Shown here piece by piece: positions 40,254 to 49,574 of a stretch of 64,000 nt of DNA; positions within the stretch are counted from its first letter, which is position 1, and every line of letters begins with the position of its first letter. The stretch spans positions 248,001 through 312,000 of the forward strand of contig JACKLK010000002.1 of assembly GCA_024236015.1 (NCBI GenBank), read 5' to 3'. Source of the stretch: Rhodoferax sp. GTDB taxonomy: Bacteria > Pseudomonadota > Gammaproteobacteria > Burkholderiales > Burkholderiaceae_C. The notes under the pieces are model-generated. The model did no database searches, had not been told where the DNA came from, and saw nothing but the letters and a program-made list of their open reading frames with translations. The translations under genes and the position numbers were made by a program.

Positions 40254-41297
40254 ATGTTTGGAGCATTCCGTCAGTATTTCTCCACTGACTTGGCGATTGA
40301 CCTGGGTACTGCCAATACGCTGATCTACGTACGGGAAAAGGGCATTGTGCTCGATGAGCCATCGGTGGTGGCGATCCGGCACGAAGGCGGCCCCCAGGGC
40401 AAGAAGACGATTCAGGCCGTCGGCAAGGAAGCCAAGGCCATGCTGGGCAAGGTGCCGGGCAATATCGAGGCGATCCGCCCGATGAAGGACGGCGTGATCG
40501 CCGACTTCACCGTCACCGAGCAGATGCTCAAGCAGTTCATCAAGATGGTGCATCCGCGCAGCATCTTCCGGCCCAGCCCGCGCATCATCATTTGTGTTCC
40601 CTGCGGTTCGACCCAGGTCGAGCGCCGCGCGATCCGCGAATCGGCGCTGGGCGCCGGCGCCAGCGACGTGCGCCTGATCGAGGAGCCCATGGCGGCGGCG
40701 ATCGGCGCCGGGCTGCCGGTCAGCGAAGCCAGCGGCTCGATGGTGGTCGACATCGGCGGCGGCACGACCGAGGTCGGCGTGATCTCGCTCGGCGGCATGG
40801 TCTACAAGGGCAGCGTGCGGGTCGGCGGCGACAAGTTCGACGAGGCCATCATCAACTACATCCGCCGCAACTACGGCATGCTGATCGGCGAGCCCACGGC
40901 CGAGGCCATCAAGAAGAAGATCGGTTCGGCCTTCCCCGGCAGCGAGGTCAAGGAGATGGAAGTGCGCGGGCGTAACCTGTCCGAAGGCGTGCCGCGCAGC
41001 TTCACCGTGTCGTCCAACGAAATCCTGGAGGCGTTGACCGACCCGCTGAACAACATCGTGTCGGCGGTCAAGAACGCGCTCGAACTCACGCCGCCCGAAC
41101 TCGGCGCCGACATCGCCGACCGCGGCATGATGCTCACCGGCGGTGGCGCCATGCTCCGCGACCTCGATCGCCTGCTGGCCGAGGAAACCGGCCTGCCGGT
41201 GCTGGTGGCCGAAGACCCCCTGACCTGCGTGGTGCGCGGCTGCGGCATCGCGCTCGACCAGTGGGATCGCATGGGGTCCATCTTCACCAGCGAATAG
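40254..41297 (+). CDS. mreB: Rod shape-determining actin homolog MreB
   Basis: This 347-residue bacterial actin has the phosphate-1 motif DLAIDLGTANT, VCVPCGSTQVERRAIRES, the phosphate-2 motif MVVDIGGGTTEVGVISLGG and the adenosine motif MMLTGGGAMLRDLDRLL. It polymerises at the membrane and guides elongation-phase peptidoglycan synthesis. The ATG at 40254 is preceded by GAGAGGA and gives normal length. It is the first gene of mreB-mreC-mreD-mrdA. Confidence 0.97.
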   Translation: MFGAFRQYFSTDLAIDLGTANTLIYVREKGIVLDEPSVVAIRHEGGPQGKKTIQAVGKEAKAMLGKVPGNIEAIRPMKDGVIADFTVTEQMLKQFIKMVHPRSIFRPSPRIIICVPCGSTQVERRAIRESALGAGASDVRLIEEPMAAAIGAGLPVSEASGSMVVDIGGGTTEVGVISLGGMVYKGSVRVGGDKFDEAIINYIRRNYGMLIGEPTAEAIKKKIGSAFPGSEVKEMEVRGRNLSEGVPRSFTVSSNEILEALTDPLNNIVSAVKNALELTPPELGADIADRGMMLTGGGAMLRDLDRLLAEETGLPVLVAEDPLTCVVRGCGIALDQWDRMGSIFTSE

Positions 41298-41432
41298 GCG
41301 GCGCCAGCGGCGCCGGGTCCGACGCGGATCGACGCGATGCCCCGAGCGCGCGGGGCGCGCCGTGCATGGCGCACCCGGCCGCCGGCGCGACCCCGTCGAT
41401 GGGGGTGCCAGGACAAGAGACAATAAGCAGCC

Positions 41433-42353
41433 ATGCCGCTTGGAACCCTAGACAGAACGCCGCCGCCCTTTTTTCGCCAGGGCCCGTCGGCATTGTCCAA
41501 GCTGACGGTCTGCAGCGCGCTGGCCCTGTTCCTGATGGTCGCCGACACCCGGTTCGGGGTCACCCAACCCGTGCGCGCCATGATTGCCGACGTGTTGTAC
41601 CCGGTGCAGTGGCTGCTGATGCAGCCGGTGAATGCCGCGCGCGGCGGCGCCGGTTATTTCCAGAGCCTGCAGTCGGCACAGGCCAGCGCCGAGCAGATGC
41701 GCATCACGATGGCGCGCCAGGCGCAGAAGGCGAACCAGGTCGACGAACTGGCACTGGAGAACACCCGGCTGCGGCAGCTGCTCGAACTGCGCGAACGCAT
41801 CACCACGCCGGCCCGGGCCGCGCAGATCCTGTACGACGCGGCCGATCCGTTCAGCCGCAAGGTCATCATCGACCGTGGCGATGTGCACGGCATCGTGGCC
41901 GGCTCGCCGGTGATCGACGGTTACGGCGTGCTCGGGCAGGTGACACGGGTTTTCGGCGCCGTCAGCGAGGTGACGCTGATCACCGATGGCGACCAGGCCA
42001 TTCCGGTGCTCAACACCCGCACCGGCGTGCGGGGCGTCGCCTTCGGCGACCTGTCGAATCCGGCCGGCGGCATGGAGTTGCGATTCACGCCGGCCGATAC
42101 CGATGTGCAGGCCGGCGACGTGTTGTCCACCAGCGGTGTCGACGGTGTCTATCCGCCGGGCCTGATGGTGGCGCGGGTCGACAAGGTCGAGCGGCGCAGC
42201 GAGTCGGTGTTCGCCCGCATCGCGCTCAGTCCGCTGGCGCAGGTGCGCGGCACGATGCACGTCATGGTGTTGCAGCCGGTGGCCAGCCAGATCCCGCCGC
42301 GTCCGGTCGAGACCGCGCCGGCTGAACCGGTACGAAAGTCGCTGCGCAAATGA
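41433..42353 (+). CDS. mreC: Rod shape-determining protein MreC
   Basis: This 306-residue bitopic protein has a short basic cytoplasmic start, one helix (TVCSALALFLMVADTRF), a coiled coil (AEQMRITMARQAQKANQVDELALENTRLRQLLELR) and the beta-rich periplasmic module ending in VFARIALSPLAQVRG. It links MreB with PBP2 in the elongasome. It follows mreB by 135 bp. The tail PPRPVETAPAEPVRKSLRK is low complexity. Confidence 0.95.
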   Translation: MPLGTLDRTPPPFFRQGPSALSKLTVCSALALFLMVADTRFGVTQPVRAMIADVLYPVQWLLMQPVNAARGGAGYFQSLQSAQASAEQMRITMARQAQKANQVDELALENTRLRQLLELRERITTPARAAQILYDAADPFSRKVIIDRGDVHGIVAGSPVIDGYGVLGQVTRVFGAVSEVTLITDGDQAIPVLNTRTGVRGVAFGDLSNPAGGMELRFTPADTDVQAGDVLSTSGVDGVYPPGLMVARVDKVERRSESVFARIALSPLAQVRGTMHVMVLQPVASQIPPRPVETAPAEPVRKSLRK

Positions 42354-42381
42354 CGACGACACGAATCGCAGGAGGATCCGC

Positions 42382-42912
42382 ATGATCATGCGCCAGGGCC
42401 AGCAACTGCTGCTGCCGGCCAATCCGTTCTTCATCTGGATGACCTTGTTCGCCGCATTCGTGCTCAACATGGTGCAGAACATGGGGCTGTGGGGCCGCGC
42501 GGCCTGGGTGCCCGACCTGCTGGCACTGGTGCTGGTGTTCTGGAGCGTGCACCAGCCGCTGCGGGTGGGCATCGGCGCCGCGTTCGTGTTCGGCCTGGCC
42601 ATGGACGTGCACCAGGGCGGACTGCTCGGCGCCAATGCGCTGGCCTATACCGTGCTGAGCTTCTTCGCGATCACGATCCACCGCCGCTTGTTGTGGTTCA
42701 CGGTGCCGTCGCAGGCGCTGCAGGTGCTGCCGTTGTTCGTGGCCTCGCAATGTATCGGTCTTGCTGCGAAAATGCTCGCAGGCGGTTCGTTCCCGGGCTG
42801 GGTGATCCTGCTCGCGCCGGTCCTGCAGGCGGCATTGTGGCCGGTGGTCAGTGTGTTGCTGCTGGTGCCGCAGCGCCGCGCGCCCGACCCGGACCTGAAC
42901 CGCCCCTTGTGA
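42382..42912 (+). CDS. mreD: Rod shape-determining protein MreD
   Basis: This 176-residue membrane protein has five or six hydrophobic helices and family blocks NPFFIWMTLFAAFVLNM and AAFVFGLAMDVHQGGLLGANALAYTVLSFFAI. AGGAGG precedes the ATG. It anchors MreC in the elongasome. Confidence 0.93.
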   Translation: MIMRQGQQLLLPANPFFIWMTLFAAFVLNMVQNMGLWGRAAWVPDLLALVLVFWSVHQPLRVGIGAAFVFGLAMDVHQGGLLGANALAYTVLSFFAITIHRRLLWFTVPSQALQVLPLFVASQCIGLAAKMLAGGSFPGWVILLAPVLQAALWPVVSVLLLVPQRRAPDPDLNRPL

Positions 42913-42956
42913 TGCCCGGGGCGACCACGTGCCCGTGATACCAGAGTGACCCACCC

Positions 42957-44906
42957 ATGACCGAACTGCGCAACGTCGAAGCGGACCTGGCCCGGTTCCG
43001 GCTGCGGGTGCTGGTCGTCAGTGTCGTGGTGGTGCTGTGTTTCCTGCTGGTGGTGGGCCGGCTGGTCGTGCTGCAGGTGGTGCGCCACGAGAACCTCAAG
43101 GCGCAGGCCGAGAGCAACCGCACGGCCGTGGTGCCGGTGGTGCCCAACCGGGGCCAGATCCTGGACCGCAACGGCATCGTGCTGGCCAACAACTATTCGG
43201 CCTATACGCTGGAGATCACGCCGTCCAAGGTCGAGAACCTGGAAGACACCCTGGAGGCCTTGTCGCAGATCGTCGAGATCACACCGCGCGACCGGCGCCG
43301 CTTCAAGAAGCTGCAGGACGAGTCCAGGAGCTTCGAGTCCCTGCCGATCCGCACCAAGCTCGACGACGGCGAGGTCGCCCGGTTCACCGCGCAGCGGTTC
43401 CGCTTCCCGGGCGTGGAGATCAAGGCGCGCTTGTTCCGCAGTTATCCGTATGGCGAGTTGGCCAGCCATGTGATCGGATACATCGGTCGCATCAACCGCA
43501 CCGAGAAGGACCGGCTCGACGATTCGGAGCAGGCGGCCAACTACCGCGGCACCGAATACATCGGAAAACTCGGTGTCGAGCAGAACTTCGAGACCCTGTT
43601 GCATGGCACGACGGGCGTCGACTCGGTGGAGACCTCGGCCGGCGGGCGCGCGGTGCGCAAGCTCTCGAGCGTCCCGTCCACGCCGGGCGACACGGTGGTG
43701 CTGTCGATCGACATCCGGCTGCAGAAGCTGGTCGAGGACCTGTACGGCGAACGCCGGGGCGCGCTGGTCGCGCTCGACCCCAAGACCGGGCAGGTGCTGG
43801 CGTTCGTCAGCAAGCCCACGTTCGATCCCAACCTGTTCGTCGACGGCATCGACTACGAGAGCTGGCAGTCGCTCAACGAATCCATCGACAAGCCGCTGCT
43901 GAACCGGGCGCTGCGCGGCACCTACCCGCCAGGGTCGACCTACAAGCCCTTCATGGCGCTGGCGGCGCTGCAGAAAGGCGTTCGCGCGGCGGGCACCATC
44001 ATCCAGGACAACGGCACCTGGACATTTGCCGGGCACCAGTTCCGCAGCCACGGCGACCACGGACTGGGGCCGGTGGACATGCACCTGGCGATCGCCAAGT
44101 CGAGCAACGTCTATTTCTACTCGCTCGCCAACGAGATGGGCGTGGACGCCATCCACGACTTCATGGCGCCGCTGGGCTTCGGGCAGATCACCGGCATCGA
44201 CATCCAGGGCGAGTCGCGCGGCGTATTGCCGAGCACCGAGTGGAAACGCAACTACTACAAGCGCCGCGACCAGCAGAAATGGTATTCCGGCGAGACCATC
44301 TCGCTGGGCATCGGCCAGGGCTACAACACGTTCACGATGCTGCAGCTGGCGCATGCGACCGCGACCCTGGCGAACAAGGGGATCAAGCACAAGCCGCAAC
44401 TGGTCATTGCCACGCAGGACGCGATGACGCGCGATCGCCACACCATCGCGCCCGAACCCGGGCAGGACCTGGGCTTCAAGCCGGAGAACCTGGCCGTCAT
44501 CCACAAGGCGCTGGTGTCGGTGACCACCGAAGGAACCTCGTCGCGGGTGTTCGCCGGTGCGCCGTACCAGTCGGCCGGCAAGACCGGCACCGCGCAGGCG
44601 GTGGGCATCGCGGCCGGCAGCAAATACAACGCGGCCAAGATGGAGGAGCGCCGGCGCGACCACTCGGTGTACATGGCCTATGCGCCGGCGGACGATCCGA
44701 GGATCGCGCTGGCGGTGATTGTCGAGAACGCGGGATTCGGCTCCGCCCATGCCGCGCCCATTGCGCGCCGGGTGTTCGACTACTGGTTGCTGGGCCAGTA
44801 TCCGAGCGAGGAGGACCTGGCGGCCGCTCGCCTCGGACAGGTGTCGGCCCCCATCGGCACGCCGCGCATGGCCGTCGACATGCCGTGGCCGGACGTGGCG
44901 CCTTGA
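42957..44906 (+). CDS. mrdA: Peptidoglycan transpeptidase PBP2
   Basis: This 649-residue class B penicillin-binding protein cross-links peptidoglycan in cell elongation. A single N-terminal membrane helix (VLVVSVVVVLCFLLVVGRLVVLQVV) is followed by the dimerization region, then the transpeptidase domain with S327-T-Y-K330, S382-S-N384 and K542-T-G544. The length fits PBP2. No rodA gene follows directly; a terminator does. Confidence 0.96.
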   Translation: MTELRNVEADLARFRLRVLVVSVVVVLCFLLVVGRLVVLQVVRHENLKAQAESNRTAVVPVVPNRGQILDRNGIVLANNYSAYTLEITPSKVENLEDTLEALSQIVEITPRDRRRFKKLQDESRSFESLPIRTKLDDGEVARFTAQRFRFPGVEIKARLFRSYPYGELASHVIGYIGRINRTEKDRLDDSEQAANYRGTEYIGKLGVEQNFETLLHGTTGVDSVETSAGGRAVRKLSSVPSTPGDTVVLSIDIRLQKLVEDLYGERRGALVALDPKTGQVLAFVSKPTFDPNLFVDGIDYESWQSLNESIDKPLLNRALRGTYPPGSTYKPFMALAALQKGVRAAGTIIQDNGTWTFAGHQFRSHGDHGLGPVDMHLAIAKSSNVYFYSLANEMGVDAIHDFMAPLGFGQITGIDIQGESRGVLPSTEWKRNYYKRRDQQKWYSGETISLGIGQGYNTFTMLQLAHATATLANKGIKHKPQLVIATQDAMTRDRHTIAPEPGQDLGFKPENLAVIHKALVSVTTEGTSSRVFAGAPYQSAGKTGTAQAVGIAAGSKYNAAKMEERRRDHSVYMAYAPADDPRIALAVIVENAGFGSAHAAPIARRVFDYWLLGQYPSEEDLAAARLGQVSAPIGTPRMAVDMPWPDVAP

Positions 44907-44929
44907 CGCTGCGACCGGGATCGCCCATG

Positions 44930-44960
44930 AAAAAAGCGCCGGGGTTTCCAGCGCTTTTTT
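44930..44960. terminator. Intrinsic terminator after mrdA
   Basis: AAAAAAGCGC and GCGCTTTTTT (44930-44939 and 44951-44960) form a hairpin with an 11-nt loop, flanked by an A-run and a T-run, so it can end transcription from either side. It closes the mreBCD-mrdA operon 24 bp after the mrdA stop. Confidence 0.85.
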
Positions 44961-45275
44961 CGAGGTTTGCCGCCACTGCGGCCACCGTGTCGTTGTAGTC
45001 TCCAGGGTCCTCAAGCCGGTCACCGGTGACGGCGACCATCGAGTGCAGTGAATGTACGCCTCGACGACGGCTTGCGGTATCGGGATTTACCCCCAAGTGC
45101 GGTGCGCATCGCGCACCCGGTTGGTGCAAATATCGCTGATCCCGTGTTCGCCGCGGTATCCGACGCCGCCCCGTTCGCGCCGGTCGTTGCGCTGCGCGGG
45201 CACCCGCAAGGGCGCAGCGGGTACGATCGCACGAATCCGACTTCCACCTGCCGCCCGCCGTGGTCCACCAAATAC
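44961..45275. other. Intergenic region between mrdA terminator and lipid-transport operon
   Basis: No gene is supported here. The permease frame stays open up to 45048, but the part before 45276 reads as low-quality, proline- and arginine-rich sequence unlike the family. The promoter of the lipid-transport operon is presumably in this interval; I found no convincing box pair. Short GC dyads (such as GCGGG-CA-CCCGC near 45196) are present. Confidence 0.45.
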
Positions 45276-46409
45276 ATGGATGAATCCAGTCCGCATCTCA
45301 GCTGCCAGTTGGCCCCGCACGGCTGGCAGGTGACCCTGGGCGGAAGCTGGTGCGCCGCGGAGCTGGCGCGGCCGGTCGCCTGGAGCGGCCTCAGGCGCAG
45401 CATCGACGCGCTGGAGCCGCAGGCCAGGGGCGCACAAGGCCATTGGGACCTGCGCGGCCTCGAGCGGCTCGACCATACCGGTGCGCAGTTGTTGTGGAGG
45501 ACCTGGGGCCACCAGTGGCCGGCGCAATTGCAGGCCTCGCCCGCGCAACGCGCGATGCTCGACCGGGTCGCGCGGTTTTCGGTGGCACCGCCGCCAGCGG
45601 TTCCGCTGACCTGGCTGCAACGGTATCTGCGCCTGGGCGAGCGGGTGTACCAGGTGGTGGACCATGGCCGCGACCTGCTGCGGCTCATCGGCCAGTTGCT
45701 GCTGGACTTCGGGCGCTTGCTGCGCGCGCCGCGCGACGGCCCCTGGCGCGACGTGTCGGGCCAGCTGTACCGCATCGGTGCCACCGCAATGCCGATCACC
45801 GCGCTGGTCGGATTCCTGATCGGCGTGGTGCTGGCCTACCTGATGTCGCAGCAATTGCGCAAGTTCGGTGCCGATGCCTTCATCGTCGACGTACTGGGTA
45901 TCGCGCTGATCCGGGAACTGGCGCCGGTGCTGGCCGCGATCCTGATCGCCGGGCGCTCCGGCTCGTCGATCACGGCGCAGATCGGCGTGATGCGGGTCAC
46001 GGAAGAGCTCGACGCCATGCGCGTGATGGGTATCGCCCAGGGTTACCGGCTGGTGATGCCGCGTGCGATCGCGATGGCCATCGCGATGCCGCTGCTCACG
46101 GTGTGGACGACCCTGGCCGCGCTGTTCGGCGGCATCCTGGCCGCGGACCTGTCGATGGGCATCACGCCGGCCTATTTCATTTCGGCCTTGCCCGCGACGG
46201 TCGAAGTGGCCAACCTGACGCTGGCCATGAGCAAGGCCATGGTGTTCGGTGTGCTGATCGCGCTGGTCGGTTGCCACTACGGACTGCGTGTCAAGCCCAA
46301 TACCGAGAGCCTGGGCGAAGGCACGACGGCCTCGGTCGTGACCTCGATCACCGTCGTGATCCTGGTCGATGCCTTGTTCGCGGTGTTGTTCAAGGACGTG
46401 GGCATATGA
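45276..46409 (+). CDS. MlaE-family lipid ABC transporter permease with N-terminal STAS-like domain
   Basis: This 377-residue protein has an N-terminal region of about 100 residues with STAS-like character (WDLRGLERLDHTGAQLLWR), then the MlaE/YrbE fold: YRIGATAMPITALVGFLIGVVLAYLMSQQLRKFGADAF, IRELAPVLAAILIAGRSGSSITAQIGVMRVTEELDAMRVMG and the DLSMGITPAYF segment. It is the membrane subunit of an MCE-type lipid transporter. The ATG at 45276 (MDESSPHLS) is chosen by family length, though no clear ribosome site is seen. It starts a run of five co-directional genes. Confidence 0.88.
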   Translation: MDESSPHLSCQLAPHGWQVTLGGSWCAAELARPVAWSGLRRSIDALEPQARGAQGHWDLRGLERLDHTGAQLLWRTWGHQWPAQLQASPAQRAMLDRVARFSVAPPPAVPLTWLQRYLRLGERVYQVVDHGRDLLRLIGQLLLDFGRLLRAPRDGPWRDVSGQLYRIGATAMPITALVGFLIGVVLAYLMSQQLRKFGADAFIVDVLGIALIRELAPVLAAILIAGRSGSSITAQIGVMRVTEELDAMRVMGIAQGYRLVMPRAIAMAIAMPLLTVWTTLAALFGGILAADLSMGITPAYFISALPATVEVANLTLAMSKAMVFGVLIALVGCHYGLRVKPNTESLGEGTTASVVTSITVVILVDALFAVLFKDVGI

Positions 46410-46479
46410 GACACCCTGTGTCAACCCCCCGCCGTTTTGAGCAGGTTCTGCAGAGCCCGATGTTGGGAGGGGTCGTCCA

Positions 46480-47289
46480 ATGAGCGCGCCCGTCGCGCCG
46501 GCGTCGCCGGGTGTGGTCGAGATCCACAACCTGTGGTCGATCTTTCGCGTCGCAGGCCGGGAGATCGTCGTGCACGAGAACCTGAACCTGCACATCGAAC
46601 GCGGCGAACTGGTGTCGCTGGTCGGCGGGTCGGGCAGCGGCAAGACGGTGATGCTGCGCACCATCCTCGGACTGGAGACGCCGGCCCGCGGCAAGGTCTC
46701 GGTGCTGGGCCGTCCGGCATCGCAGTTGTCGGACGTGGGCGCCGCCAGCCGGGTCGGCATGTTGTTCCAGCACGGCGCCTTGTTCTCGGCGTTCAGCGTG
46801 CTGGACAACATCGCGTTTCCGTTGCGCGAGCTCAAGCAGTTGCCCGATGAACTGATCCGCGACGCCGCACTGGTCAAGCTGCAGATGGTCGGGCTGGACG
46901 CGGTCCATGCGCACAAGATGCCGTCCGACCTGTCCGGTGGCATGATCAAGCGGGTGGCGCTGGCGCGGGCACTGATCATGGATCCGCCGCTGCTGTTGCT
47001 GGACGAGCCGACGGCCGGGCTGGACCCCGACAGCGCCGATGCCTTCTGCGCGTTGATCCGCTCGCTGCACCGCGAACTGGACCTGACGGTGGTGATGGTG
47101 ACGCATGACCTGGACACCTTGTACGAGCTCAGCACCCGCGTCGCGGTGCTGGCGGACAAGCATGTCATCGTGAACGCCGCGCCCAAGGACGTGATTGCAT
47201 TTCCGCATCCGTTCATCCATGATTTTTTCCTGGGCGAACGCGGGCAGCGCGCGATGGAGTTGTTGCGCGAATATCCGTTTGCGGTATAG
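46480..47289 (+). CDS. MlaF-like lipid transport ATPase
   Basis: This 269-residue ABC ATPase has Walker A GGSGSGKT, FQHGALFSAFSVLDNIAFPLRE, signature LSGGMIKRVALARAL, Walker B LLLLDEPTAGLD and VMVTHDLDTLYEL. The HGALFS pattern and GGMIKR signature are typical of MlaF. It powers transport of phospholipid or another lipid with the MlaE-like permease. A 70-bp spacer separates it from that gene. Confidence 0.92.
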   Translation: MSAPVAPASPGVVEIHNLWSIFRVAGREIVVHENLNLHIERGELVSLVGGSGSGKTVMLRTILGLETPARGKVSVLGRPASQLSDVGAASRVGMLFQHGALFSAFSVLDNIAFPLRELKQLPDELIRDAALVKLQMVGLDAVHAHKMPSDLSGGMIKRVALARALIMDPPLLLLDEPTAGLDPDSADAFCALIRSLHRELDLTVVMVTHDLDTLYELSTRVAVLADKHVIVNAAPKDVIAFPHPFIHDFFLGERGQRAMELLREYPFAV

Positions 47290-47301
47290 AAAGGTTGTCG
47301 T

Positions 47302-48342
47302 ATGGAAAACAAGGCGCATGCACTGGCCGCCGGCATCTTCGTGATCGTGGTCTCGGCGATGCTGATCGCCATGGCCACGTGGCTGACGCGCGATACCGGC
47401 GAACACCGGGTCTACGAGATATCCAGCCCGCAGGCGGTCAACGGACTGCAGTCGCAGGCCGCCGTGCGCTACAAGGGCGTCGCGGTGGGCAAGGTGATGG
47501 ACATCGGCTTCGATCCGAAGGCCGTGGGCAACGTGCTGGTGCGCATCGCCTTGTCCGAATCGGCGCCGATCACGGCGGCCACCTATGCGACGCTCGGGTT
47601 CCAGGGCGTGACCGGGCTGGCCTTCGTGCAGCTCGACGACGAGGGCGAGGACAAGACCCCGCTGGTCACCAGCGAGGTGCAACCGGCCCGTATTCCGATG
47701 CGCGCCAGCCTGCTGTCCAAGTTGTCGGACCAGGGCGTGGCCATCCTGACCCGGCTCGAGCAGACCAGCGAACGGGTCAACCAGCTGCTGGCGCCGGAGC
47801 ACCAGAAGCAACTGATGACGACCATCGCCGGCTTCGGCGAGGCCGCCGCCAGCGTGCAGGCCATGTCCGGCCAGATGCAGAAGCTCTCGGCCAACATGGA
47901 CGACATCCTCAATGCCCAGCTCGGACCACAACGCGTCAACATTCCGCGTTTCGTCGGCGACGCGACGGCCACGCTCAAGACCTTGCAGAACTCCGCCACC
48001 GGCATCGACCAGACCGTGGCCGAATTCAGGACCACGGCGACCGCGTTCACGGCGCTGGCCGAGCGGCTCAATGCCAAGGGCGGCGCCGTCGACCGGCTGA
48101 CCGAAGGAGCGGCGGCGTTGACCCAGGGCGCGGTGGCGTTGACCGAGGCGGGTCAGGCGTTCAACGCCGGCACCCTGCCGCGCCTGAACCGTACGAGTGA
48201 CGAGGCCACGCGCGCGGCGCGGCAGGTCAGCCGCACGGTCAATGCGGTCAGCGAGAACCCGCAGTCGCTGATCTTCGGCAACGGACCCATTCCCCCCGGG
48301 CCGGGCGAGCCCGGCTTCGGCGCATTGAAAGGCAGGCCATGA
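47302..48342 (+). CDS. MlaD/MCE-family periplasmic protein
   Basis: This 346-residue protein has one N-terminal helix (AAGIFVIVVSAMLIAMATW) and one MCE domain (residues about 40-120: GLQSQAAVRYKGVAVGKVMDIGF, VTGLAFVQLDDEGEDKTPL). The remainder is long helical and alanine-rich, with a LNAKGGAVDRLTEGAAALTQGAVALTEAGQAFNAGTL section suggestive of a coiled coil or channel-forming tail. It contacts the permease and substrate in the periplasm. Confidence 0.92.
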   Translation: MENKAHALAAGIFVIVVSAMLIAMATWLTRDTGEHRVYEISSPQAVNGLQSQAAVRYKGVAVGKVMDIGFDPKAVGNVLVRIALSESAPITAATYATLGFQGVTGLAFVQLDDEGEDKTPLVTSEVQPARIPMRASLLSKLSDQGVAILTRLEQTSERVNQLLAPEHQKQLMTTIAGFGEAAASVQAMSGQMQKLSANMDDILNAQLGPQRVNIPRFVGDATATLKTLQNSATGIDQTVAEFRTTATAFTALAERLNAKGGAVDRLTEGAAALTQGAVALTEAGQAFNAGTLPRLNRTSDEATRAARQVSRTVNAVSENPQSLIFGNGPIPPGPGEPGFGALKGRP

Positions 48343-48986
48343 CGGCAACACGAGCGGCTTCGGCCCGCAACTTCCGACCCTGGTTGCTGGTGTCCTGCCT
48401 GCTGCTGGGGGCCTGCACCGTGTTGCCGGACAAGCCCCAGCGCGCGGTCGTGTACGACTTCGGCCCGGGTGCACGGGCCACGCCGGGTGCGCCCGCCGTC
48501 ACCCAGCCGCCGCCGATCCTGCTCGGCGAAGTCGAGGCGGGGCGCGCGCTGGACAGCACGGCGCTGTTGTACCGGCTGGCCTATGCGGATGCGCAGCTGC
48601 TGCAGCCGTATGCACTGGCGCGCTGGAGCATGCCCCCGGCGCAGTTGCTGCGCCAGCGCCTGCGCGAGGTGCTCGGCCAGCAGCAAACGGTGTTGCGCGA
48701 CGGTGATGGCCTGCGGCCCGGCGGTCACCCGGCGCGGCATCTGCAGCTCGAACTGCACGAGTTCAGCCAGGTGTTCGATGCGCCCGGTACCAGTGTCGGA
48801 TTGGTGCGCGTGCTCGCCACGGTGGCGAGTCCGGGGGCCGATGGCGCCCCCATGCTGGCGCAGCGCAGTTTCATCGCGCAGCAGCCCGCGCCCAGTCCGG
48901 ATGCGGCCGGCGGCGTGCGCGCGTTGACCGCGGCCTCCGATGTCGTGTTGTCGGATATCGCCCAATGGCTGAGCACGCTGCGCTGA
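48339..48986 (+). CDS. ABC-type transport auxiliary lipoprotein (PqiC-like)
   Basis: This 215-residue lipoprotein has the lipobox LLLGAC26 and a PqiC/ABC-transport auxiliary domain with QLLRQRLREVL and HLQLELHEFSQVFD. Unlike Mla systems of enteric bacteria, MCE systems with this subunit resemble Pqi or YebST. It probably sits in the outer membrane and completes the trans-envelope path. The start overlaps the MlaD-like stop by four bases. Confidence 0.88.
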   Translation: MTATRAASARNFRPWLLVSCLLLGACTVLPDKPQRAVVYDFGPGARATPGAPAVTQPPPILLGEVEAGRALDSTALLYRLAYADAQLLQPYALARWSMPPAQLLRQRLREVLGQQQTVLRDGDGLRPGGHPARHLQLELHEFSQVFDAPGTSVGLVRVLATVASPGADGAPMLAQRSFIAQQPAPSPDAAGGVRALTAASDVVLSDIAQWLSTLR

Positions 48987-49552
48987 GGCTGCCGACCCAG
49001 GCCGAGCTCCAGTTGCGGGCGCATTTCGAGCGCGCCGGCCTGCAGATCGAGGGTGTGTGCGGCGACCTGTCCAGCCTGGGTGAACACTGGCGCCAGACGG
49101 CCGCCCTGCTGGAGGACCTGACACCGGCCGAAGCCGATACGCTGGGCGCCTTGATGCCCACCGTGCGCGCGCGCGCCGGACAGGCGCTGATCACCCAGGG
49201 GGAGGTCGGCGAGTGGATGCTGCTGCTGCTCGAGGGGACCGTCGACGTGGTCAAGCGCTCGGAGGACACCGGCGAATCGTCGCGGCTGGCGGTGGTCAAG
49301 GAGGGTGCGTCCATCGGCGAGATGTCGATGCTGGATTCGGCGCCGCGGTATGCCAGCTGCATCGCGATCGAGGACGTGCGCGCCGGCGTGCTGACGCGCG
49401 AGGCCATCGCCCACCTGATCCAGGACCACCCGGCGATCGGCGCCAAGATCCTGGTCAAGCTGACCCAGTTGCTGGCGCAGCGGCTGCGCAACACCAGCAA
49501 CCGGCTGGTCAAGGTCCTGCAGCACCAGGAGCCGGACTACACGCCGGACTGA
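48965..49552 (+). CDS. Cyclic nucleotide-binding (Crp-like sensor) domain protein
   Basis: This 195-residue protein has one cNMP-binding fold (residues about 45-170) with ALITQGEVGEWMLLLLEGTVDVVKR and the phosphate-binding cassette-like IGEMSMLDSAPRYASCIAIED, in which the usual R is present. There is no helix-turn-helix after it, so it is not a DNA-binding regulator. The gene overlaps the lipoprotein gene by 22 bp and may regulate the lipid transporter allosterically; that is inference. Confidence 0.85.
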   Translation: MAEHAALRLPTQAELQLRAHFERAGLQIEGVCGDLSSLGEHWRQTAALLEDLTPAEADTLGALMPTVRARAGQALITQGEVGEWMLLLLEGTVDVVKRSEDTGESSRLAVVKEGASIGEMSMLDSAPRYASCIAIEDVRAGVLTREAIAHLIQDHPAIGAKILVKLTQLLAQRLRNTSNRLVKVLQHQEPDYTPD

Positions 49553-49574
49553 TGCCTCGGCGGCGCGCCGGCGC

